Shown piece after piece: positions 26,391 through 36,828 of a DNA stretch of 64,000 bases. Positions within the stretch are counted from its first letter, which is position 1, and each line of letters starts with the position of its first letter. Made by a program: the position numbers and the translations under genes. Origin of the DNA: Lyngbya sp. PCC 8106 (GTDB taxonomy: Bacteria > Cyanobacteriota > Cyanobacteriia > Cyanobacteriales > Microcoleaceae); NCBI RefSeq assembly GCF_000169095.1, contig NZ_AAVU01000019.1, forward strand, positions 66,197-130,196, in the 5' to 3' direction. The notes under the pieces were generated by a model. That model was not told the DNA's origin. It did not search any database and saw only the letters and a program-made list of their open reading frames with translations.

Positions 26391-28391
26391 ATGTCAACTC
26401 CCCGCATCCATCCCGACACCATAGAAGAAGTAAAACAGAGGGCGGATATCTACGATGTCGTTTCTGAACGAGTTGTCCTCAAACGTCAAGGGAAAGATTT
26501 TGCGGGGTTGTGTCCATTTCACGAAGAAAAAAGCCCCAGTTTTACCGTCAGTACCAACAAACAGATGTATTACTGTTTTGGCTGTGGGGCGGGTGGAAAT
26601 GCGATAAAATTCTTGATGGAGTTGGATAAATCTTCGTTTGCAGATGTTGTTTTGGACTTGGCGCGTCGTTATCAGGTTTCGGTGAAAACGGAGTCTCCTG
26701 AACAACGTCAAGAGTTACAACAAAAGCTTTCTCTACGAGAACAACTTTATGAGATTTTAGCAATTGCAACGAGCTTTTATCAACACGCTTTGTCTCAGTC
26801 TCAAGGAATAGAAGCACTCGATTATTTAACTTCTAAAAGACGCTTAAGTACAGAAACTATTCAACACTTTCAACTCGGTTACGCCCCCAAAGGTTGGGAA
26901 ATGCTTTATGATTATTTAGTCGAACAAAAGCATTTTCCGGTTCATTTAGTCGAACAAGCGGGTTTAATTCTTCCTCGCAAAAAAGGGAATGGTTATTATG
27001 ATCGATTTCGCGATCGCTTGATGATTCCGATTCACGATATTCAAGGGCGAGTGATTGGGTTTGGGGGAAGAACATTATCCGATGAACAACCGAAGTATTT
27101 GAACTCTCCAGAGACGGAGTTATTTGATAAAGGGAAAACATTATTTGGGTTAGACAAGGCAAAAACAGCAATTTCTAAGCAGGATAAAGCAGTGGTTGTT
27201 GAGGGGTATTTTGATGTGATTGCCCTCCATGCTGCTGGAATTGAAAATGTTGTGGCGGCACTAGGAACGGCGTTGAGTATGACTCAAGTTCGGCAACTTT
27301 TACGCTATAGCGAATCTAAACAAATTATCCTCAATTTCGATGCAGATACAGCCGGGGCAAAAGCAGCTGAACGGGCAATCGGAGAGATTGAAAATTTGGC
27401 GTATCAAGGCAGTGTACAACTGCGGATTTTGAATCTCAGTGATGGAAAAGATGCCGATGAATTTTTATATAGTTCTTCGTCAGAAGATTATCAAAATTTA
27501 TTAGAAAATGCGCCCTTGTGGATTGACTGGCAAATTAGTCAGATGTTAGTCGGGCGAGATTTAACCAAAGTGGTAGAAGCGCAACAAGTCGCACAAAATA
27601 TGGTAAAATTGTTGCAGAAAATTGAACAAGATCTTCAGCGATCGCAATATATTCAGTCTTGTGCAGCCATTTTAAGTCAAGGAGAAGTACGGTTAATTCC
27701 ATTTCTCGTTAAAACGCTACAAAAGCAGCTTCAAAAGTTGCGACGACGGGATGAATTTAAAGCGGAAGAATCTTCAGATATCGAACTTCCAGTTTTAGCT
27801 GAACAGAGTTTATTACCCGAAGCTGAGGCGTTACTGCTGCGAATTTATCTACACTGTTCACAGCATCGTCAGACGATTGTGGAAGCGTTAGAAATCGGAA
27901 ATTTACAGTTTAGTTTTTCCCATCATCGCTTTTTGTGGCGAAATATTTTGGAAATCGAAGAAAATTCAGAAGGAGCAATTGAATCAATTGATTTAATTTC
28001 GAGATTACAAGATCATTTGTTAGAGTTTCCTGATCAGCAGCAACAAATCGATCATTTACTTTATTTAGACGATAAACCAATCGCCAATTTGAGACGGACA
28101 CCGTTGGAAATTCGGGCGGCGATCGCATCAATGGAGTTAACCCTGTGTCGAAAGCGGCGTAGTTTAGCCTCGCATATGTGGCAAAATACAGATTGCACTG
28201 AAAACCTGGAATTATCGAAAATGTACCATGAGGAGCTTCTAGCGGCGCATCAACGCATTAAAGAGTTAGAACCCCTGTGTTCTGCAAAGTCCCAAGACTT
28301 AGCGACGGTACCCGTCGGAGAATCAGAATTACCGATAAGTGCCACATTGAGAGCGATCGCCAACTCTAGACTCTGTGGTAAGATTAAATGA
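26391..28391 (+). CDS. dnaG: DNA primase
   Basis: 666 residues. The N-terminal zinc-binding domain has CPFHEEKSPSFTV and YYCFGCGAGGNAIKF. The RNA polymerase core includes DRLMIPIHDIQGRVIGFGGR, and the TOPRIM region has VVVEGYFDVIALHAAGIENVVAALGTALS and ILNFDADTAGAKAAERA. A C-terminal region for helicase binding (about 450-666) is less conserved. It makes RNA primers for DNA replication with DnaB. Length and motif order are normal. ATG 26391 is the natural start. No operon partner is visible; about 490 bp without a recognisable gene follow. Confidence 0.97.
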   Translation: MSTPRIHPDTIEEVKQRADIYDVVSERVVLKRQGKDFAGLCPFHEEKSPSFTVSTNKQMYYCFGCGAGGNAIKFLMELDKSSFADVVLDLARRYQVSVKTESPEQRQELQQKLSLREQLYEILAIATSFYQHALSQSQGIEALDYLTSKRRLSTETIQHFQLGYAPKGWEMLYDYLVEQKHFPVHLVEQAGLILPRKKGNGYYDRFRDRLMIPIHDIQGRVIGFGGRTLSDEQPKYLNSPETELFDKGKTLFGLDKAKTAISKQDKAVVVEGYFDVIALHAAGIENVVAALGTALSMTQVRQLLRYSESKQIILNFDADTAGAKAAERAIGEIENLAYQGSVQLRILNLSDGKDADEFLYSSSSEDYQNLLENAPLWIDWQISQMLVGRDLTKVVEAQQVAQNMVKLLQKIEQDLQRSQYIQSCAAILSQGEVRLIPFLVKTLQKQLQKLRRRDEFKAEESSDIELPVLAEQSLLPEAEALLLRIYLHCSQHRQTIVEALEIGNLQFSFSHHRFLWRNILEIEENSEGAIESIDLISRLQDHLLEFPDQQQQIDHLLYLDDKPIANLRRTPLEIRAAIASMELTLCRKRRSLASHMWQNTDCTENLELSKMYHEELLAAHQRIKELEPLCSAKSQDLATVPVGESELPISATLRAIANSRLCGKIK

Positions 28392-28878
28392 AAAGGAGCA
28401 AAAAAACTGCGGTTTTCAAGGGTTAATCTCATGTATTAATATTGTAGTATAAACGTCGTTGTTTTCGAGGGGTTGAACAGAAGTCAAGTCACAGATTATC
28501 CAGCAATATATAACGGGAACCCTAAATCCGATCTTAGGTCAATAGAAGGAAGAAACCCAGACCTTTGATGAAGAAATTTTAATAATCCTCCGTCGCCTTT
28601 ATCTGATTAAACCTATTCTTAAAATTTCCTCATATTTCCCTTGTTTTCCGGAAGTAAACTGCTCAATCTAGAAAACTTGATTAAGATTGGAAGTTATTTT
28701 CATCTTATTCAAGTTTTGAGAAAAATATTCTCGCAGTGAATAGAATTTAACATCCGCCTTTCACTCCCTTTTTATTTTTTTAAAATCAAGTTGATTTCTG
28801 TGTAATGTGAGAACTCAGCTTTGGGGAGATGTGAGCGAATGTCTAACGAAAACCTAAAACTCTAAAAAGGAGCTTACC
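28392..28878. other. Gene-free AT-rich region
   Basis: About 490 bp between dnaG and the small secreted protein gene. I see no coding frame with family signal, no tRNA and no strong hairpin. The last 20 bases carry the ribosome site (AAAAAGGAG) of the next gene. Confidence 0.4.
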
Positions 28879-29124
28879 ATGTCGTACAGAACACTATTTT
28901 GTTTAGGATTTACTACATTATTAGCAGTAAGTTTGATGCCTACAATGGCAGTTAGAGCAATAACAAAGCCAATAACTTATAATATTGTACCATCACACAC
29001 CGTTAATGAGCAACACGGTCAAGTTTCTTTAGAAAAAGATAAATCAACGAGTTTGGTCTTTGCTAGTGAAGAAACAAAGTCAACTGGAGTTCCTCAAGGC
29101 TCGTCTCGTCCACCGAGAGGATAA
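28879..29124 (+). CDS. Small secreted protein of unknown role
   Basis: 81 residues. ATG follows a strong AAAAAGGAG. The amino end is a signal peptide (LFCLGFTTLLAVSLMPTMAVRA). The mature part is short, polar and charged (HTVNEQHGQVSLEKDKSTS...), ending GVPQGSSRPPRG. No cysteine lipobox is present. It converges on the giant STAND gene. I recognise no family; a small exported peptide or a stress-induced envelope protein are possible. Confidence 0.6.
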   Translation: MSYRTLFCLGFTTLLAVSLMPTMAVRAITKPITYNIVPSHTVNEQHGQVSLEKDKSTSLVFASEETKSTGVPQGSSRPPRG

Positions 29125-29256
29125 ACTATCTAATCAACCCTTAGTGTGTGACATTTCTAAACTTTGTCAAGATATAATATCGATTCCATCCGCAATCAAG
29201 TCCGTAATCAAAATTAACTCACCTGATTTTTTAGGTGCAGTTTTTTATGAGATTGT

Positions 29257-32200
29257 TTAATTAGGAGTAATCTGTTCACAAAGTACCTGATCGGTTTGAT
29301 CAACCGTCGAATTATATTTTAAATAATCATTAAATTGAATACAAATCTGTCGAAGCAAAAAATTAATACTGTTAAATTTGCTAGTATCTAACTTCCAGAA
29401 AACAACTCGATTTTGTTGATCTGTGGCGACCAAAGTTTGAGCATCGGGACTGAAACTCACCGAGAGTATCGGCGCTGAACCAACTCTCAAAGTCGAAATT
29501 AAATTTCCGTAGCGATCCCAGAGTTTTACCGTACCGTCGCTACTTGCAGAAGCAATAATTTCACCATTCGGACTAAAACTAACCTCATAAATTTCCCCTG
29601 TATGTCCACCCACTGCTGTTCTTGTATTTAGCCTTTTCCAGGTAGTATTTTGACCTTTCCAGAAGTCGAGAGATCGATCAGCCATCGCCGCCACAATCAG
29701 TTGTTCATCCCCACGAGAAGGGCTAAAACTGACTGATGAAAATTTATTTCCATTCCCAATTAGTGTTTGTAGACGTTTACCATCACGGTTCCACAGAATA
29801 ATTGTATTATCATCACTCGCTGATGCAATCAACTGACTATCAGAACTAAAACTGAGATCATTGATCTGTTTTTGATGTCCTTGAAGCATCTGTAAAAGAT
29901 TACCCCTATTATCCCAAAGTCTAACAATCTGATCCTCACTAGCCGTAGCAATTAGTGTTCCATCCGGACTAAATTTAACTGTCCAAACCGGAGCATTATG
30001 AGGTAAGTTTTTGATCACTTCACCCTGAAGATTCCAAAGTTTTACCGTTTGATCCTGACTCGCAGAAGCGATCAGTTTACCATTCGGACTAAAACTAATA
30101 TTATTAACAATATCTCGATGTGCTGAAAAGGAGAGTTGCGTACTCAATTTATAAGGAAGCTGTTGTTTTATCTTCCGATGCACTTTCCATAAAATTACTT
30201 GATTCTTTGCACTTACAGAAGCAATAATCTCACCATCTGGACTAAAAATAGGACTGTAAACTTTTTTATCTGGTTGAAAAACCTGAGGAATACCATTCAA
30301 GTTCCATAGTCTTACGGTGCTATCTCGACTCGCAGAAACAAGCATTTGATTATCCGGTGTAAAACTGACCTGATTGACAGCATCTCGATGACCTCGAATC
30401 GTGGTTTTTAAGATTCCTTCCCGGCTCCAAAAAATAATCTTACCATTAATGTCTGCTGTCACAATACATTGACTATCCGGACTATAACTAATACTATAAA
30501 CGGGGTGTTTATGTTCCTCTAAACTATTCAAAAGTTGACCTTGACGACCCCAGAGTTTAACCTTTTGATCTGCACTAGCAGATGCAATCGTCTGACTATC
30601 CGGACTAAAAGCAATACTCCAAATTTTTCCTTCGTGAGCTTTGAAGGTTTTCAGCAGTTGACCTTGACGGTTCCAAAAGATTAAAGTTCCATTTTCATCT
30701 GCGGAGACAATCAGTTTACCATCCGGACTAAAAATTACGCTAGAAACCGGACTTTTATGTTCTTTTAAAGTGGTAATTAAAGTCCCATCAAGCCTCCAAA
30801 GTTTGACTGTGTTATCCCTGCTTGCAGAAGCAATCGTTTGACCATCCGGACTAAAATTGACCCACTGAACAACATCTTCATGTCCTCTAATTGTTTGAAT
30901 TATAGTTCCCTCTCGTGTCCAGAGTTTAATCGTTTTATCTAAGCTTGCTGAAGCTATTATTTGACTATTAGGACTGAAGGTTACATATAAAATTGCTGCA
31001 TCATGTCCTTCTATTTCCTTAATAAGTTGACCCCTCAAGTTCCAAAGTTTAATTTTTTTATCTTCTCCCGCAGAAGCAATAAGTTGACCATCGTTGCTCA
31101 CACTCACTCCAATTGCATTACCGAAATCTCCCTCTAATCTATTCCGTTCTTGGAGTAAATTTACCACGGCCCAAAGTTTATGTAAAGTTTCTTTTTCTAA
31201 AGAAGATTCAGTAAAGCTTTCTCTGAAATATTTTGCTCCTCTTAAAATACTTAAAGAAGCTTCCAACTGATTGTTATCAATTAAAAAAGCAGTATAGTTA
31301 AAGTTTGCAGTTTCAATATTTTGACTTCTGAGTTGAGCTTTTTGTTCTCTCACCGTGATGGTACTGAGGATTGCTGTAGCCGAAAGAATAACCATTGCTA
31401 AACTTACACCCAATGATAGAATTAACTGTTTTTTCTTCCGTTGAATATTCGCTTGTGCTTCTTTGAGTCTTTGTTGAAGAACTTGATTAAGTTTTTCTTC
31501 TACTTCTTTACGTTCGGCTTCTGCTTGCTCTCGTTTTCTGCGTTCGTAATTTCGTTGAGCAATAATTTCTTCACTATGTTGTTGACGAATAAAGTAAACT
31601 AAGTAATCGTGAACTAACTGATAACGTTCTACGGGTATTTCTGGAAATAAACAGACTAAACCTGAAGCGACAAATATCTTGAGAATAGTATCTAAATCAT
31701 GGGTTTTTTGTTCTAGATATTGAGCAAGTTCTCTGATTTCTCGAATTAAATCTGAGCGGGTTTTTAAGGGACGAGTATTGTTCTCATCAGTCAACAAATA
31801 AAGCACTAATTCCGCCAATTGTTTATTTTCAGTACCACATTCATCAATCACTTCCTCCAAATATTTTTCTTCAAGCTTGCGAGTTGGCCCCTCTCTTTGA
31901 TATTGTTCTAGCGTAGTAATTTCCATGGCTTGGAGCTGGGCACCAACGACTTGTAATTGAATCGGACGAACTTCATTTGATTCTTGAGCTAAATCTTTTA
32001 CTAATTCATCAATTAAAGCTGCTTCTGGCTTAAGTTGAGTAGTTTCTGTTAATTGATTAATTACAGATTTGGCTTCATCTGGCGAAAAATTTCCGATATG
32101 ATAGAGAATACTTTTATCCAGAACATTATCATTCACCGCTTCAAAGTATTTGAGACGATTGGCTTCTAGCAAATAGTGTAAGTAGTCTTGTCTTAAAGAA

Positions 32201-34167
32201 AGAACGACTTTAATAAAAGGAGTATTTAAGCAAAATTCAAGAAATTGATAAAACTGTTTGCGTTGCTCAGGTTCTTTACAAACAAAGAAAAATTCTTCAA
32301 ATTGATCAAAAATGATCACAATTAATAAATTATGCTTGAGACTTTTTTGAAGAAAAGTTTTTATTTCGTCTAAGGTTTGAAATTTTTTCGAGTCTGATTG
32401 AATAAAATTTAGAGGACTAAAAGTTTCAGATAAGGCTTGACTTAATGCTTGAACCCAGTTTGTATAATATCGTTGTAAAATCGGTAAAACTCGACGTTCT
32501 TCTACAAAAATATTTTTGAGTTGAGGAATTAAACCCGCTTGGATAATCGAGCTTTTTCCAACCCCAGAATGTCCATGAATCACAATTAATTTTCGGTCAT
32601 TTAAGCGAATACGTCTAACTAAACGTTCAAGATCTCGCACTCGTCCAGATGCAGCAATTTCAGGATTAACTTTTTGATTTTTTTCAACAAAAGGTAAACC
32701 GGGATTTGTAATCGATTGACTATGAACCAGACGACCCGCTCCAATAAACGCTCTTAATCCAAATTGTTGTTGAATTTCTCGCCGTTTTTGCTTCGTTGTA
32801 AACGCATCCAAATATTGCTGATTATGAAAGTATAACTCCCATAAGTGATTTAAAGTATCAACATAAAACTCTGGATCATATTCAGGTTTAGCGATTTTTT
32901 GAGCGCGTTTTAAAGTGGTAATAGCTTCTTCAATTTCACGTAACTCTTTTTGAGCTTTTGCAAGTGAGAATAAATACCAAGCTTTATGAAAAGACTTTTC
33001 CCAGGTTAAATAAGTGACTTCTTCATGTAAAATTGTTGTCAGTCTTTCTTTGACTTCCTGATCAAAAATATTGAGGGATTTTTCTGCTAATTTTTTTCCT
33101 TTTTTCCAGTTATGCTTTGCTAAAGCGACTTCAGAAAGAAAATGATAACCTCTCGCTTGTCGAAACGGATGAGAATAAACTTTATGTAAGCCCACCGCTT
33201 TTTTAGCAACATCTTCGAGTTCATCCCAATGTTTGAGACGATATAAAGCTAACGCTAACGCATTGATAAATTTTGAGGCTAAATCTGGACGATTATCTTG
33301 TTCAAATTTCTGGAGAGATTGCTGATAATAATTTTTAGCCAATAAATGAGATTGTTCTTGTCCTGAATGATTTAAGAAGGCATGACTATGCCACCAAAAA
33401 CCAAGATAAAATAAAAGATAACCCCAACGTTCTAAATTATCCGTTTTTTCCCATAATGCCAAACTTTTTTCATAATGTATTCGTGCTGCTTCTGTCGAAT
33501 TATCAGTGATTCGACCTAATACAAATTCTAAGCTGGCAGCTAGTTTTATGTCAAGTTGAATATTACGTTTCTGGATATCTTCTTGAGCGAGTTCAAGTTC
33601 ATTTCTCAGGGGTGAACCTTTTCCTAACTTTAAGCTTGAATCTTCTAAAAAAATACTCGCTCCACTATCTGAAATAGTTTGAAAGACATCATCTGTTGTT
33701 TTTTTAAGAAACTTCAACAGTTCTTTTTCACTAATCACAAACTCAAACGTTGTTGCCCAACTATGAAAATCAGGAACCAAGCGAATCATCATTTGTAAAA
33801 GATGGTCATCAATCCAGATAATCAACGGAAATTTAAACTGACTAAACTCCTCTCGGATTTGATTTGTTGCTTTGAGAACTTCTTCAATATTATTAACAGA
33901 TTCCAATCCAAAAATCATCAAAGCATGAGGTTGTGTTTCTCCTAAACATTGTTTTATAGTTGTATAAAGAGTCTTGGTTTCTACATCTAAAGTAATTTCT
34001 TGAATTTCAACTAAACATTTCTTTCGTAAGCTCCGCATAACTTTTTCGCGCAAACTACGATAGTTGCAACAGGCTAAAACTAAAGAAAATTCATCTGAAA
34101 AATGATTGATTATTCTTAATATTGTCTTGAAAGATCTGTTGTTTTTACCTCTGTTTTCATCGTCCAT
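29257..34167 (-). CDS. Giant TPR-like/STAND NTPase/WD40 signalling protein
   Basis: 1636 residues. Residues about 20-150 form a domain containing PLIIWIDDHLLQMMIRLVPDFHSWATTFEFV, known to me from cyanobacterial TPR proteins. About 180-480 is helical and TPR-like. A STAND-type NTPase follows, with Walker A GHSGVGKSSIIQAGL (about 533) and Walker B LLIVIIFDQFEEFF. After a coiled coil comes a membrane helix, LILSLGVSLAMVILSATAILS (about 930). The C terminus has 14 WD40 repeats (xxVKLW signatures), enough for two seven-blade propellers. Such proteins act as NTP-driven switches that sense signals through WD40 repeats; some serve in immunity or cell death. No clear effector enzyme domain is visible here, so the output is unknown. 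It has no partner gene. Confidence 0.85.
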   Translation of the reverse strand: MDDENRGKNNRSFKTILRIINHFSDEFSLVLACCNYRSLREKVMRSLRKKCLVEIQEITLDVETKTLYTTIKQCLGETQPHALMIFGLESVNNIEEVLKATNQIREEFSQFKFPLIIWIDDHLLQMMIRLVPDFHSWATTFEFVISEKELLKFLKKTTDDVFQTISDSGASIFLEDSSLKLGKGSPLRNELELAQEDIQKRNIQLDIKLAASLEFVLGRITDNSTEAARIHYEKSLALWEKTDNLERWGYLLFYLGFWWHSHAFLNHSGQEQSHLLAKNYYQQSLQKFEQDNRPDLASKFINALALALYRLKHWDELEDVAKKAVGLHKVYSHPFRQARGYHFLSEVALAKHNWKKGKKLAEKSLNIFDQEVKERLTTILHEEVTYLTWEKSFHKAWYLFSLAKAQKELREIEEAITTLKRAQKIAKPEYDPEFYVDTLNHLWELYFHNQQYLDAFTTKQKRREIQQQFGLRAFIGAGRLVHSQSITNPGLPFVEKNQKVNPEIAASGRVRDLERLVRRIRLNDRKLIVIHGHSGVGKSSIIQAGLIPQLKNIFVEERRVLPILQRYYTNWVQALSQALSETFSPLNFIQSDSKKFQTLDEIKTFLQKSLKHNLLIVIIFDQFEEFFFVCKEPEQRKQFYQFLEFCLNTPFIKVVLSLRQDYLHYLLEANRLKYFEAVNDNVLDKSILYHIGNFSPDEAKSVINQLTETTQLKPEAALIDELVKDLAQESNEVRPIQLQVVGAQLQAMEITTLEQYQREGPTRKLEEKYLEEVIDECGTENKQLAELVLYLLTDENNTRPLKTRSDLIREIRELAQYLEQKTHDLDTILKIFVASGLVCLFPEIPVERYQLVHDYLVYFIRQQHSEEIIAQRNYERRKREQAEAERKEVEEKLNQVLQQRLKEAQANIQRKKKQLILSLGVSLAMVILSATAILSTITVREQKAQLRSQNIETANFNYTAFLIDNNQLEASLSILRGAKYFRESFTESSLEKETLHKLWAVVNLLQERNRLEGDFGNAIGVSVSNDGQLIASAGEDKKIKLWNLRGQLIKEIEGHDAAILYVTFSPNSQIIASASLDKTIKLWTREGTIIQTIRGHEDVVQWVNFSPDGQTIASASRDNTVKLWRLDGTLITTLKEHKSPVSSVIFSPDGKLIVSADENGTLIFWNRQGQLLKTFKAHEGKIWSIAFSPDSQTIASASADQKVKLWGRQGQLLNSLEEHKHPVYSISYSPDSQCIVTADINGKIIFWSREGILKTTIRGHRDAVNQVSFTPDNQMLVSASRDSTVRLWNLNGIPQVFQPDKKVYSPIFSPDGEIIASVSAKNQVILWKVHRKIKQQLPYKLSTQLSFSAHRDIVNNISFSPNGKLIASASQDQTVKLWNLQGEVIKNLPHNAPVWTVKFSPDGTLIATASEDQIVRLWDNRGNLLQMLQGHQKQINDLSFSSDSQLIASASDDNTIILWNRDGKRLQTLIGNGNKFSSVSFSPSRGDEQLIVAAMADRSLDFWKGQNTTWKRLNTRTAVGGHTGEIYEVSFSPNGEIIASASSDGTVKLWDRYGNLISTLRVGSAPILSVSFSPDAQTLVATDQQNRVVFWKLDTSKFNSINFLLRQICIQFNDYLKYNSTVDQTDQVLCEQITPN

Positions 34168-34409
34168 AAATTATTTGACCTCTGATTTAATTAATTTTGA
34201 TTCCACCCTAATATTCATCAGTAAAAATGAGTATATTTCAGCTAATTCAACGTTTATTTAAACTAAACTTATTCAATAAATTTGTTAAGTTCAGATCACA
34301 AATAGAACAATCTTGAGATCGTTCGTCATCAGTTTATTACTTTTTTAATTTCCACCCTGAAGTTTGATTTAACTGCCAACTTTTAAATAAAATTGACAAA
34401 CAAAAACAA

Positions 34410-34442
34410 CAGTAACGATGCTATTAACGAGTCTAGCATCGT
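34410..34442 (-). terminator. Probable terminator after the gene at 34523-35722
   Basis: ACGATGCT (34415-34422) pairs with AGCATCGT (34435-34442). On the minus strand the stem is followed by TACTGTTGTTTTTG, a T-rich run. It lies about 80 bp past the stop of the upstream minus-strand gene and ahead of the giant STAND gene. Confidence 0.5.
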
Positions 34443-34522
34443 CTATCTATTCTAACTCGTTCTAAATCAGAGTTGCAACTCCACTCCCATTTCAATAGAG
34501 ATCACGTTAACTCCCTGACCTT

Positions 34523-35722
34523 TTAAACCACTTCATCTAATTCCTCAGTAATCACTCGTCGTAGAATTTCAGTGACTTCTGCTGCTATTCGTGCATCCAA
34601 TCGAATGGACTCATCATCAAAATTTTCCATATCTTGAATAGGAATTACACCCCGTAACGTCATCGCAATTGATCGCAATTTTGCCGAATTTCCTGTAGCT
34701 TTGGGTAAAGGATCAACAAACTGTACAAAAGCCATATAAGTAGTTTCTATCGTTTGTCTTAATGAACTTGGCCCATGACCTAACTTAGAAAGAATCACCG
34801 GAAAACGAATCACATTTTCTAACCCCAACATCTCCAACGCCACATCAACAAATCGAGCCGTATCTTTACCCAATCCCCTAATAATAGGTTGAAGACTATT
34901 CCAATTGACTCCCGGAATTTGTAGACTGGGATCAAGATAATAATGCCAGCCAACCATAGAAATAATTCGAGTTAAATCATAAGCCGACAATAAATTTTCA
35001 CCTTTTTCAGTCTCAGAAACAGCCTTCAGTAAAACCTCTTGTCGTTTACAATCCACCAATTCAGGATTCATCATCCAAGGACTTTCGCCATAATCCCCCT
35101 GAAACTCTAAATCATAGTTTCCAGTAATATTCTGTAACCATTTCTCTAGTTTTTCCCGAGTTTCAAACCGCTTAAACATCGCCGATAAAGCATTAGAACT
35201 CGCAATTTGTTTTTCATAGCTAACAATATCCTCAACAATGGCATCAAAACTAGCTTTCATACACTCATCTTCTGGATTTTGAATCTGCCAATTTTCCACA
35301 GCAGAATAGGGAAACCTTGAGTTGACTTGACTCAATACATTTAAAATCGCAATAATTTTTGTCGAACTCCAAAATTGAGCTTTTCTGAGCGAATTTTTAC
35401 CCATCCATAATGTTTGTAATTTTTCCTGTTCCCAACGACCCAGACAAATACAAGCTTCGGTAATTTCTTCATGCAGAAATAAGAGTGCATCTGGATTAAT
35501 TTCAGGAATTTTCCCCAGTTGAGGATAGGGGCGAAATGTCATAGATTTCTGAAGCAGATATGTCGGATAGTGATCAATTTCATTTCGATAGGGAGAGTTT
35601 TCTATTCCTCGATCCAAAAAAGCTAAATGATTGGCGTTAGCACCCTGATTCAGTTCAGTTTGTAATAGTTTTTTAAAAACATTGTCCCGGTTAATTGCTT
35701 GCTTGAGTAAATTTTGATTCAT
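34523..35722 (-). CDS. Uncharacterised protein, possible serine-hydrolase fold
   Basis: 399 residues, no signal peptide or membrane helix. FWSSTKIIAILNVL contains an SxxK tetrad in the setting of penicillin-binding/beta-lactamase-type hydrolases, and SKLGHGPSS could stand for the KTG motif; LLSAYDLTRIISMVGWHYYLD is a conserved-looking central helix pair. These hints are weak, and the usual SxN is not clear. The gene is alone, about 350 bp upstream of the STAND gene and about 330 bp from ctaE. I do not assign a function. Confidence 0.5.
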   Translation of the reverse strand: MNQNLLKQAINRDNVFKKLLQTELNQGANANHLAFLDRGIENSPYRNEIDHYPTYLLQKSMTFRPYPQLGKIPEINPDALLFLHEEITEACICLGRWEQEKLQTLWMGKNSLRKAQFWSSTKIIAILNVLSQVNSRFPYSAVENWQIQNPEDECMKASFDAIVEDIVSYEKQIASSNALSAMFKRFETREKLEKWLQNITGNYDLEFQGDYGESPWMMNPELVDCKRQEVLLKAVSETEKGENLLSAYDLTRIISMVGWHYYLDPSLQIPGVNWNSLQPIIRGLGKDTARFVDVALEMLGLENVIRFPVILSKLGHGPSSLRQTIETTYMAFVQFVDPLPKATGNSAKLRSIAMTLRGVIPIQDMENFDDESIRLDARIAAEVTEILRRVITEELDEVV

Positions 35723-36000
35723 TGTAATTGGTTCTTCAACATCTAGAGAAATGCTGGATACTGTGGGTTTATTGGCAATAATTCAGTTTATACTGTTGCT
35801 TTGTACAAATCAATCACCGCCCGACGACCCCATAGAATCGACGATCAATGATTGTTATTTCTCCATTCCTCTAATATCTTTAAATTTTTGCAGCATCAGG
35901 AACAAACTCTAACGATTAATCAGAACATTGCTTTCTTACCTTGACATTTTGAGTTAACTTTAGATTTTTAACTATTATATAATTACAAAAAAATAGCAAT

Positions 36001-36020
36001 AAAAAAACCCCATCAGGGGC
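36001..36020 (-). terminator. Rho-independent terminator of ctaCDE
   Basis: CCCC-TGAT-GGGG followed by seven T residues on the minus strand, about 35 bp after the ctaE stop. Classic stem plus U-tract. Upstream on the plus strand, 35723-36000 is gene-free and AT-rich. Confidence 0.8.
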
Positions 36021-36052
36021 GGTAATAAATTGAACAAAAGTGATCTGATAAT

Positions 36053-36673
36053 TTAGAGTATATACAACAACAGAAACAGTACAATCCAGATCACATCAAC
36101 AAAGTGCCAGTAAATCTCTGCCGCTTCCGGGCCAAAGTGAGACTCTTTGGTGTAGTGACCGTCTTTGCGACCTCGAAACAGAACCCCTAAAATTAACAGC
36201 ACTCCAAAGGTAACGTGCATTCCGTGAAATCCAGTTAACACATAAAAGGAACTGGCGTACACATTTGTAGTCAAGCCAAATTCTAGATTACTGTATTCAA
36301 AAATCTGACCCGCGAGGAATGCAATCCCCATCAGAGCCGTGATGATATACCATGTTCTCAAACCAGCCTGATCATTTTTCTTGATGGCAGCGGTGCCTTT
36401 ATTCATCACAAAACTACTGCTAATCAGAATCAGGGTATTAATTCCAGGAAGTAAGAGTTCGCGTTCAATGCCATCAGGGGGCCAGACTGTCGATTCCCCT
36501 CTAAAAATCAGATAGGCAGAAAATAGCCCCATAAAAATCATACTCTCCGCCACCAGAAACACGATCACCCCCAATAGACGGAGATCGGGATGTTCTTCAT
36601 GGCCATGAGCAGATATTTCTTGGGCTTGATAACCCATCGCGGTTTTTGTGTTGTCAATCGTTGAACCTTGCAT
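36053..36673 (-). CDS. ctaE: Cytochrome c oxidase subunit III
   Basis: 206 residues with five predicted membrane helices. EEHPDLRLLGVIVFLVAESMIFMGLFSAYLIFR is the first helix block of the short five-helix subunit III; FHGMHVTFGVLLILGVLFRGRKDGHYT and the C-terminal EIYWHFVDVIWIVLFLLLYIL are the family's hallmark histidine- and glutamate-containing helices. It stabilises the aa3-type terminal oxidase in thylakoid or cytoplasmic membranes. Last gene of ctaC-ctaD-ctaE, followed by a terminator. A second start, M13 (MGYQAQ), is possible. Confidence 0.96.
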   Translation of the reverse strand: MQGSTIDNTKTAMGYQAQEISAHGHEEHPDLRLLGVIVFLVAESMIFMGLFSAYLIFRGESTVWPPDGIERELLLPGINTLILISSSFVMNKGTAAIKKNDQAGLRTWYIITALMGIAFLAGQIFEYSNLEFGLTTNVYASSFYVLTGFHGMHVTFGVLLILGVLFRGRKDGHYTKESHFGPEAAEIYWHFVDVIWIVLFLLLYIL

Positions 36674-36828
36674 GAATCTCTACGACAAATTAGGGTACAA
36701 ATCAAAAATCATCAGGAGGAGAGGTTAGGCGAGAATCGGTGTTTGTGTGATGCCGATGTGACGAACGGACAACTGATTGACTATCCTAACCCTCATTCCT
36801 AGAAACTCTCCTGACGTTGAAGCGAAGT

